Origin: Persicaria tinctoria
Taxonomy: Eukaryota > Streptophyta > Magnoliopsida > Caryophyllales > Polygonaceae
Assembly (NCBI GenBank): GCA_037127255.1
Contig: JBANSL010000013.1
Location: 4,838,188-4,902,187 of the forward strand
Direction: 5' to 3'
Length of the DNA: 64,000 bases
Within the stretch, counting starts at the first letter, position 1. Every line of letters begins with the position of its first letter. A program made the position numbers and the translations under genes. This document shows positions 55,526 to 64,000 of the stretch, piece by piece. The notes under the pieces are model-generated. The model worked only from the letters and a program-made list of their open reading frames with translations. It was not told the DNA's origin and searched no databases.

Positions 55526-57012
55526 GTAAACGCTTTTTCTTTCTTTCTTTTTAACAAAAAATTAATAATAAAATGCATGGAAATTTTTAGACCTTGCATT
55601 GAACCAATGCTGGTGGCTTAGCCCTCTTTGGTTAGGAAGAAAAAATATAATTATTTTATTTATTTTTCACTGATTATAGGATTAAAATAGTTAAAACGCG
55701 TAATAAATTATAAGACTGTTTATTTTAATTGATAGTGAGTGAGTGTTTAAATTATGATATTATAGATTCAAATCCTTCAGCTCTATTTTTTTATTTTATT
55801 AAATTTATCTTAGTTTTATAATTAAAATAATTATTTCAATTACAAAATTTAATATTTTTAACAATGTTTTTTTGTAGGAAAAAAATATTTTGGGAAAAAA
55901 ATTAAGCTCCCCCAAACTATTTTCTAGCTCCACTAAACACCAATTAAATTCAAGAATATTTGATAAGATTGAATATTGAATTTATAGAGTAATCAAATAT
56001 AGTAGTTAATACTGTAGTTAATTTTGTGTAATTAATCATTAGATAAACATATGATAATACCTCAAAAATGAGGGTCGCCGGAAACCGCGTGGCTGTGGAA
56101 TTATTAATGGAAAGAGCAGCAACATTAGTTGTGTGCAGCGGTGACTACTGTGCGGCTGAGCTCACACGGCAACTCAAAACGACGTCGCAGTGGATGCGGC
56201 AGCAATTATAAAGCCGCGCTCTCTCGGAGTAGGAACCTGGACTTGTCGGTATTTTAATTTCGATTAATTCTTTTATTATAAAAATGTGAATTAATTTTTA
56301 TTTTATTTTTTTAAGGAAAAATGTGGATTTGATGCTTCAATAATCGGAAATGTTGTTTTCTAACATAAATTGGTCGAGAGAGACTAAGAGGTCACATGGA
56401 AGTGAGACCAAGGCCCATGTGAGGGTCTTTATTTCAATACATTGATTCAATCCAAACAACCCAAGTGGTTTTGTTCTATCAAAACTAAGCATGGAATTTG
56501 TATTTTTGTCTCCTTTCTTATCACTAAGTGCATTTGATTTCATCAAAAATAAAATAAGTGTATTTGATTTTCTCATTTTGCAACCCACATTTGACATTTC
56601 ATCTAAAATATTTGATTTTCTCATTTCATCTAAAATATTTATTATAGATACCGGAAGAAATTGATCAAAAATGAAAATGTATTTTAGACCTCGTAATGAT
56701 CGGCTTGCTGTATGTATGGTTTTAGATCGCTAAGCACACGTTGGTTTCATCAGCTTTCGGTCCGTCGGTGAAATTTTTTTGTCTTAAAAATATAACTTGT
56801 CGACACCGGCTTCTCGTGTTGGCAAAAATATCTGCTAATTTTGCCGATACGGGAAGCCAATGTGCAAGTTGTTTTCGGGTCAAAAAAAAAATTTCGACAT
56901 CAGAAGCTAATGAATCAATGACGGTGCGTTTAGCAAAAAATTGGTCGTGCGTTGGTCCCGTAATAATCTTATTATAAGTATTATCTACCGACTACCCTTG
57001 AGTGTTTACTTG
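55526..57012. other. Intergenic DNA
   Basis: Mostly AT-rich. A GC-richer island at 56065-56240 holds a 47-codon frame (56069-56212) with no known relative. No other feature supported. Confidence 0.4.
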
Positions 57013-57023
57013 GCTCACCATAC

Positions 57024-57133
57024 AATGAACCATTCCGGAATGGCTCACCGGAAAGAACTTGTGGGTAGTACCCATGCATAGGTCCCCGATTCGAACCCCG
57101 GATGACTGCTCTTTATTTACTAATTCAATATAT
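57024..57133 (+). mobile_element. Short tRNA-like SINE, ~110 bp
   Basis: Flanked by GCTCACCATAC at 57013-57023 and 57134-57144. The interior has TGGCTCACCGG (box-A-like), GATTCGAACCCC (box B) and the shared GCTCTTTATTTACT tail also found at 30413-30519. Similar size and layout to that copy. Confidence 0.75.
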
Positions 57134-57208
57134 GCTCACCATACCATTATTGTGCATTTTAATTAATTATAGTAGTGTAGTACCTTCTTTTATACATCGG
57201 ATGCCTAA

Positions 57209-57531
57209 GGCCTCGTTTGGTTAGTCAGTTAAAAACTCAGGAAGTATGATATATTCATGTGTTTGGTTAACAGATAGATACAAGAATTCAATTTTCCAGA
57301 AATTTCAATTCCACCAAATCGTAGAAAGTTCACTTACCTAGGAGGATTAGGTAAGTTCAACTTCCACCATTTTTTAATGTGAATTTATTTATATTCCTAT
57401 TTATATTACTAAAAACCAAAATTCAATCAAATATCTTTTTTCAATTCATGAGAAGTGTATTTCACGAGAATTCAATTCATGGGAAGTATGTTCCCGGAAA
57501 TTGTACTTCCCGCATTCAACCAAACGAGCCC
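57209..57531. mobile_element. Tourist-like MITE
   Basis: Terminal repeats GGCCTCGTTTGGTT and (reverse complement) GGGCTCGTTTGGTTG, with TAA duplications at 57206-57208 and 57532-57534. 323 bp, non-coding. Confidence 0.82.
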
Positions 57532-57534
57532 TAA

Positions 57535-58690
57535 GACCAAGGGGAAAAGTGATTTGAAAAATTAAAAAAAAAAATACTAGTTTTACCATCTTAAACATTA
57601 AATAATATTAGATTGGAATCTTTTTCTTTCAAGAATCTTATTTAAGTTGTTTGTTTAAGGCACATAATCTTCTTTACGTTGAGACCTTATGCAATTGTTC
57701 GCTACCATTGCTAAATGAGCCACATGCCCACATGCATAAGTATATCATTAATTTTGCACCGAACAATTTTTTTTTATGAAACTTCCTTTATTTCATACTA
57801 TATCTGCTCATTAAAATATGTCATTTTAGCCTCATTTACAATATTTTTTAAAAATCAATAAATATACTATTTTACCATCATCTACTACACTATTTTTTTT
57901 TTATTGAAAACTATAACTATTAATCTACTAATAATTACAATAGTTATAAGAGCATTTTCGTAAGGTAAACACCAAAACGCCTCAAATTACATTTTTTTTT
58001 ACAAAATTAACATTATAAAATGCCATGTTTTACCGAATTCATATAGTATATATACTTTATTGGTAATTAATTATAAATATTTTACATTAATTCAACTAAA
58101 TAATAATAATAACATATATTTATTAGATCCCGTTTGATTAATAAAAAAAACCATAAAAGTAAATTTTTTATAAAGTAATACGTACATGTGTTTGGTTGCG
58201 TTTTTATATTGAAAAAAACTAAGAAATTTGACTTCTTGATAGTTTCAATTCCTACAAAATTCTTACTAAATTATTAAGTGGCAATTCCACCCTTTTTTTT
58301 AATTAAACTTTCTCAATTTAAATTTCCTAAACTTATAATTTAATCCGAACGCTTCAAATTTCAACTATTTTTATATTAACTAGTACAATTCCCGCGCCAT
58401 GTCGCGGTTTTTTAAAACTAAAATATTAATAATATATATAAATATATTATAAATACTAATAAAAGTTAAGATAAAAAAAAAACTTTACCATAAATGTATC
58501 TTATAGTTCTGAAATATTTTTTTTTATATCCCGTCTAAAGTATAATACATAAATGTAGATATTTTAAATCACCCAGTAATAATAATATCAATATCATTGT
58601 AACTTTTTTAGAAATTTTGAAATCTGAATCATGCATTTAAATGTGATGTGTCACAACTAATAATTATATTCAATGTTTTGAATTAAGCTC
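57535..58690. other. AT-rich intergenic DNA
   Basis: No gene. At 58380-58415 a short hairpin (CCCGCGCCATGTCGCGG) marks what may be one end of a common plant repeat that contains the array which follows. Confidence 0.4.
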
Positions 58691-59570
58691 AATAGTTAGT
58701 ACATAAATGTGAGTTAAGCTTAATGGTTATATACTTATATTAGATTGAATTCAATGTTTTGAATTAAGCCTAATTGTTAGTAAATATGTTAAGAATAAAA
58801 GAGAATGGAGGATTAAAAAAATTAATGGTAAAAAAGAGAAAAGGAGAAATAAAAAAATCAAGGAAAAAAACAGAATTGGTCAATATTCCTAAAACTCCTC
58901 TAAGATTGACATGTAAGCAAAGTCTTCTAAATTAAGGTTATATATAGATATATAGATAGTTAGTACATAAATGTGAGTTAAGCCTAATGATTATATTAGA
59001 TTGAATTCAATGTTTTGAATTAAGCCCAATTGTTAGTAAATATGTTAAAAATAAAAGAGAATGAAGGATTAAAAAAAATTAATGGAAAAAAAAGAAAAGG
59101 AGAAATAAAAAAATCAAGGAAAAAAACATAATTGGTCAATATTCCTAAAACTCCTCTAAGATTGACACGTACGCAAAGTCTTCTAAATTAAGGTTATATA
59201 TAGATAGATTGTTAGTAAATATGTTAAAAATAAAAGAGAATGAAGGATTAAAAAAAATTAATGGAAAAAAAGAGAAAAGGAGAAATAAAAAAATCAAGGA
59301 AAAAAACATAATTGGTCAATATTCATAAAACTCCTCTAAGATTGACACGTAAGCAAAGTCTTCTAAATTAAGGTTATATATAGATAGATTGTTAGTAAAT
59401 ATGTTAAGAATAAAAGAGAATGGATGATTAAAAAAAATTAATGGTAAAAAAGAGAAAAGGAGAAATAAAAAAAAATCAACGAAAAAACAGAATTGGTCAA
59501 TATTTCTAAAACTCCTCTAAGATTGACATGTAAGCAAAGTCTTCTAAATTAATGTTATATATAGATTATT
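58691..59570. repeat. Tandem repeat array, units ~180 and ~258 bp
   Basis: Units beginning TTGTTAGTAAATATGTTAA start at about 58774, 59029, 59209 and 59389. Each carries AAAAGAGAATG, GGAGAAATAAAAAAATCAA, AATTGGTCAATATT, AAAACTCCTCTAAGATTGAC and AAGTCTTCTAAATTAAGG in order. The first two units also have a shared leading block (TTAGTACATAAATGTGAG), giving a longer period. Identity between units is high. Spacers are not constant like a CRISPR. Confidence 0.9.
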
Positions 59571-60057
59571 TGGACATACAACATTAATTAATTAAGAATT
59601 TAATACACATGATTATATATTAGCTTCACCTATATATCTCAAGATTTATTAACCATCGCCTTCTCTTAATCCGTCGGTCTCCATGTCTCATCACCTCATT
59701 TATCCAACAATATATATCAGGATTATGCCATATTTATTATGGAAAATGGGTACATGTGTAAATGTAACATCAAACTTTATCATTCATGTGAGGGCACCTC
59801 TTTATAACGTGACATCTGCACATTGTTAATTTATGGCTTGGCTTTGGTTAGGACAAATTATTAGGGTTTGGTGGGTAAACATACCAAAAAAGTCTGTGAT
59901 TTGGTTGAAGCTAGTGATAATCATTTAACAATGTAAAAGGCCCTCCCTCCAATCACACCAATACTAGACACAGTAGATCTATCTCTTCATCAATTGGCTT
60001 CGGTTTTTGCAAGTAGTTAACGTAACTAATAATTCATTTGATATATTTTAAAAATGA
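59571..60057. other. Intergenic DNA
   Basis: No gene or element seen. Confidence 0.4.
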
Positions 60058-60646
60058 TACTCTATCTGTTCATTAAAACTTGACGTTTTATACAGTGGTA
60101 GATCCTGAAACTGTTGATTGAGGGAGCGGAAAACTATGATAAAAAAAATGTATGTAAAATTAAACCCCTATAAGCTTCGAGTTCTCGGGTATAATTATAT
60201 TATTAAGGCATAAAGTGTTACAAATGATAATTATGATAAAGTATATTAATTTGGTAAATGATGTATGAAATAATTTACACATGTTCAATCCTAAAAATTG
60301 AAACGCTTATAACGTTTTGCTCAGATATCAGAATTGAGCTTATAATATATCAAATCGAAGCTATCGACGAGAGGAATAAGTATGTAAAATTTTATTTTCG
60401 ATTGGGGGGGCGACTGCCACCCCCGGCCCTAAAGAGGACCCGCCTCTGGTTTTACACACGTTTTTTTAGGTGTTAAAAACTATATAAAATATTAACTTTT
60501 TAAATAATTTCATACTTGTTACTATTAAGTATATATACATTTATAAAAATAAAAAATAAAAAAAGTTAATATTTTATATAGTTTTTATCATTCCAAAAAA
60601 ACGCGCATGAATAGTAAACGACAAGTTTTAATTAACAGAGGGAGTA
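60058..60646. mobile_element. Stowaway-like MITE split by a hAT element
   Basis: Starts TACTCTATCTGTTCATTAAA and ends TTTTAATTAACAGAGGGAGTA, with TA edges. The hairpin interior (AAAAACTATATAAAATATTAA and its complement) is like the other Stowaway copies. It is interrupted at 60093-60448. Confidence 0.8.
60093..60448. mobile_element. hAT-like non-autonomous element nested in the Stowaway
   Basis: Starts CAGTGGTAGATCC and ends GGACCCGCCTCTG (imperfect inverted repeats). Flanks GTTTTATA (60085-60092) and GTTTTACA (60449-60456) form an 8-bp duplication with one mismatch. 356 bp. Confidence 0.75.
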
Positions 60647-62335
60647 TGAAATAGTAAAAGGTGACAACTTTAATATATATTTCTAATGGTTTGATGTGTT
60701 CTTGTTTATATACAACAATTAGTTTATTTGTTGATTTTTAACCTTTTAATATGTTAAATATGTTTAGTTGATCCAATGTTCTAAAAGGCACTAGGCGTAG
60801 GCAGCGGCTCTGAGAATTTAGAACAAACTTGATTATTTCCTTATATTTTAACGTATATCACATTTCAATAATTCATATAATGTAATCATAATCCATAATG
60901 TCATCATAAATCCAAATTTACGGTGCTTGACTAACAATGAAGTAAATAAACGCAAAAGTACGCATCAGAATAGCGACTATAAACCTCATAAAATCCAAAA
61001 CCATAAGTTTTGACTCAAAAGCAAATACATCTCGACTTGGGCCATAAAAAACGTTAAGCCAACTAATTACTTGAGTAAACGCTAAAAGCCTAAAACTAAA
61101 TAATCGTCGACCTAGACGAACCAAGGCAGTACCTAGACGCGATTTTTAGAATACAAACTTGCTCTAATCACTTTCTAGTTTCCACATTGACAATAACTAA
61201 ATCTCGTAGTTGACCAATTAATTAGTTTTGTAAATGAAACTTTTTTACACTTGTAGGCTTGATTATTGGCCCCTATTTTTAACGATGCCTAATCTTACAC
61301 CATCTCTAACATTTTTTTTTTCTAAAATTTTTATAAAATTAAAAAAGATGTATTTTTAAAATTATCCACCCCTTATACTTATAATTTTAGAAGCAAGATA
61401 TTTGTAAAAAATTGCGCCACGTGTCCTTCTCTGAACAAAGTTAAGAAGCAGTTTTCACTTTTCCCACCCACGTTCTCTTGACTCCCAATACCAAAAACTG
61501 AAATTAATTTTCTCAACCACGTTTACCTTCTCCTCACAGTCATCTTCCTCATAATAGAATTGATAAATTGATTGATGGTTTTCGTTGTGGAGGCGGGGCA
61601 CAATCGATCGGCGGTCGATGGAGGGCGATTGTGGGCGGTGATGCAGTCGACGACGGCTAGAGGCTGCTTTCTCTCTTAGTTGCACGGGTAATCTCTCTTT
61701 CTCTCTACTATCTTCATTCTCCCAATTGTAAACCTTAAGTCAATTCTCTACTCTCTTCTTTATAATCCCTCAAACTCGGTTGCAGTGATGACAAGTATTT
61801 GGTTGTGTTTGATGTGGTGATCAGTTGGGACGGTTGAATTGGTGGCTAGAAGTGGAAATCGATTGCAATCGAAGGGGGGGGGGGGTGCGTCAAATCGAGG
61901 TAAAACGCTAAGTTTTTTTTAACAACGACAAGGATAGGCAGAAACGGATTTATTCTCTTTGTCTCTATGCTCTGTTCATTTTCCCAATTGCAAACCCTAA
62001 GTTGGTTACATGCTTCATGAAAAACGTCTTTGTGAATGATTTCTGATTTTCGATGAATGATTAGGGATCGAAAATTTGGAAGAAATGAATGCCTTTAGTT
62101 TCTCAATTTGCCTCTTATATAATGCATGTAACTGTAAGGTGTTCGACAAAACGCCTAAACGATCACAAACAAAATCAACAAGTCTAACATCCCAAAGATT
62201 TCTACTTTTCGATGAACTATTAGGGATTGGAAATTTGGAAGAAGTTAATGTTGTTAGTAATTGATTATACTGATATTTAAACTCTTATGGGAAGAGTTAA
62301 ATTTGCATTCATGTCCAAGTGTTTTAATGGTTGCA
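60647..62335. other. Intergenic DNA, possible degraded upstream part of the GME locus
   Basis: No intact gene. From about 61440 the sequence is less AT-rich with CT-rich leader-like stretches (61690-61760) and a run of about 12 G near 61876. Two similar segments, TTTCGATGAATGATTAGGGA (62048) and TTTCGATGAACTATTAGGGA (62207), form an internal direct repeat. Confidence 0.4.
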
Positions 62336-62336
62336 G

Positions 62337-62864
62337 GTTCTTTTATGCATCAAGTGCTTACATTTACTTTGAATTCTAGCAATTAGAGTCTCCCAATGTG
62401 AACCTTAATGAATTCGATCACATATCCACAGAGGTTTGAAGTGTCCATATATACTAATTTGGTCTTTTAGCATCTGGATCATTTTTATTTTCTATTTGTC
62501 CATTCCTATAGCCTCAATACGCATATGGATTGCAGAAACTTGATACTGAAGATCTTTGCAAGCACTACACCAAGGATTTTGGAGTTCAATGCTAAATTGG
62601 AAGGTTCCACAACATTTATGATACCTTTGGTACATGGAAAAGATAGATATTCTAACTCAATTCATCATACTATCAAAATTTTCTTCCCATTTTTATTACA
62701 TTGCACTGATGTTAAACTTTATGCGAGTGTTATTGATAGGTGGTGGGGGGAAGGCACTTGCTGCATTTTGTAGGAAAGTTCATACTTCAACCAGTAAGTT
62801 TGAGTCTTTGAGATGTGGGAAGACATGTTACAGACTCGGACTTTCACCTTCATTGAGGAATGTG
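62337..62864 (+). pseudogene. GDP-mannose 3,5-epimerase fragment, intron-containing
   Basis: The intact enzyme makes GDP-L-galactose for ascorbate and cell-wall synthesis. Plus-strand pieces match its middle: FFYASSAYIYFEF and QLESPNVNLNEFD (62338-62425), YGLQKLDTEDLCKHYTKDFG (62525-62584) and IGRFHNIYDTFGTWK, then AAFCRKVHTSTSKFE and LQTRTFTFIEECV (62760-62863). Between pieces are intron-like gaps, 62438-62511 (GT...AG) and about 62641-62739, and the last piece ends at a GTAAG donor. TAG (about 62378) and a TAA after FGVQC interrupt the frame. The N-terminal third and everything after ECV were not found, so it is a partial, duplicated (not processed) pseudogene. Confidence 0.8.
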
Positions 62865-64000
62865 TGTAAGATCTTTGGTTTCTCTCAAGTAAAAAACATG
62901 TTAATCGAGTGTAACTTAGGTTGTGATGTTTCTACTTAGAGAGTTAGAGCTGAAATATTCTAGACTAAGTTACGCCTAATTAACATTTTTTTTTTTTAGC
63001 TTTTTAGCATTTATGGTCAATTTGATATGCATTTTCGGGATCATCTCCCGCCTTCCTTCCTGATCGAATGTGAGTGTGGAAACTATTTTAGACCATATTG
63101 TCGACACCCAAAACTATTTCAACAAACTAAAATGTTATTCGGTCTATAACCTTATAAATAAATTATTAGGGGTTCGTCAATATCAACCATCTCAGCTGAA
63201 ATATAGAAAGGAGTCTCTTTTTCCATCCAACATTATCAAAGTTGTTCACAATCCTTTAATTTATGGTTCTTTTTCATTATTTTCAACCATCTCATATGAG
63301 AAAGATGGATTTTTACTTCAAATGATGATTTATAGGTTTTTTTGCATATAGTTTAGGAGCTATTTGAGCTGATAAATATTTTCATTTTGGGTAGTTGTTT
63401 GGTTGATGTCTTAATGGTTGTTTTTGGGTTGTTGTATTGGTGATTCGAGGGCTATTTTGGGTTGATTTCTTTGGGTTTGTGTTGTTTGCTGAATGTTTGG
63501 AAGGTGGCAATTCCTAGCTGCTGTTGTTGAACCTTTTGATGCAGATTGTTGTTGGTTCTGTTGGGTTGTGAATGGAGAACTTGTTGCTGGAATTTTCAAC
63601 ATTTTCACCTCAAGGAAAAGGCTGATTTAGGGATGTTCTAAAGTTGTTATGGTATTGGAATTGTCTATATTTTGGGTGATGTTTCTACATAAAGTGTTGT
63701 TAAATTTTTTGTCATATGATGCAGCCTCTTATAGGGCGACTTAGCTGACTTCTTATATAAGACTTGCAGAATGATATGTACGTTTATTTTGGAGTTGTTT
63801 GAGCTGTATGAGTTCATGTCTCGATGGTTGTGTTAGTTGTTTGAAGTATGTACTTCAACTACACTTGTGATCTATGAACCAATTATGTTTGGTAAGGATA
63901 CTCACTTTGTATCTAATGCCTGCATTCTCCTACGACTACAAGTTCAACCTAGAACAGGAATACATGGTAATTGTCTACTCATGGAATTTTGTTTGTGGTT
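62865..64000. other. Intergenic DNA to window end
   Basis: No further epimerase exon could be recognised. AT-rich with T-runs; open frames at 63070-63351 and 63411-63608 have no family features. Confidence 0.4.

Noticed and set aside
58691..59570. CRISPR-like array
   Set aside because: Whole units repeat without unique spacers, and the DNA is clearly plant nuclear.
63070..63608. Frames of 93 and 65 codons
   Set aside because: Low-complexity composition (Gln/Thr-rich or AT-rich) with no sign of conservation or splice context.

Overview
This 64 kb window is nuclear DNA from a flowering plant, almost certainly a eudicot. Its genes have plant-type short exons separated by AT-rich GT-AG introns, and the proteins are plant-specific families: a plant SH3P protein, a FEI-type LRR receptor kinase, a RECQL2-type helicase and a PMT20/21-type methyltransferase. 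Intergenic DNA is AT-rich and full of plant transposons. The species cannot be named from the sequence alone.

Gene-rich half (1-36 kb). The last five exons of an SH3-domain (SH3P) gene lie at 97-2007 (+). A complete 13-exon FEI1/FEI2-type receptor kinase gene (598 aa) follows at 4614-10712 (+). A single-exon DUF4408/DUF761 protein gene (931 aa, with internal repeats) lies at 11832-14627 (-). A small acidic protein of unknown function lies at 16532-17172 (+). A complete 20-exon RECQL2-type DNA helicase gene (713 aa) spans 17793-27886 (-), and a complete 7-exon PMT20/PMT21-type Golgi methyltransferase gene (607 aa) lies at 31915-34344 (-), with its TATA box and a leader intron upstream. From memory, the Arabidopsis counterparts of SH3P, FEI, RECQL2 and PMT20 lie close together on chromosome 1, so this looks like conserved gene order.

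Transposon-rich half (36-64 kb). The main element is a full-length Ty1/copia retrotransposon at 41813-49375 (-). It has 690-bp LTRs that differ at only 5 sites and a perfect 5-bp target duplication. Its coding region nevertheless carries stops, frameshifts and a deleted RNase H core, so it was probably mobilised by proteins made elsewhere. Around it are two 5'-truncated LINE copies with clear target duplications (29403-30211 and 50228-51152), older LINE, gypsy and copia relics, two families of tRNA-like SINEs with target duplications, Stowaway, Tourist and hAT MITEs (two of them nested one inside another), a 665-bp near-perfect palindrome (38591-39255) and two tandem-repeat arrays. A broken fragment of a GDP-mannose 3,5-epimerase gene that still keeps introns lies at 62337-62864. 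No intact protein gene was found between 36 and 64 kb.

The genes are not an operon and have separate roles: endomembrane trafficking, cell-wall/receptor signalling, DNA repair and Golgi pectin or glycan modification. No clearly new enzymatic system is present. The most novel material is in the repeats: the small SINE family, the palindrome, the nested MITEs and the recently moved but defective copia copy.
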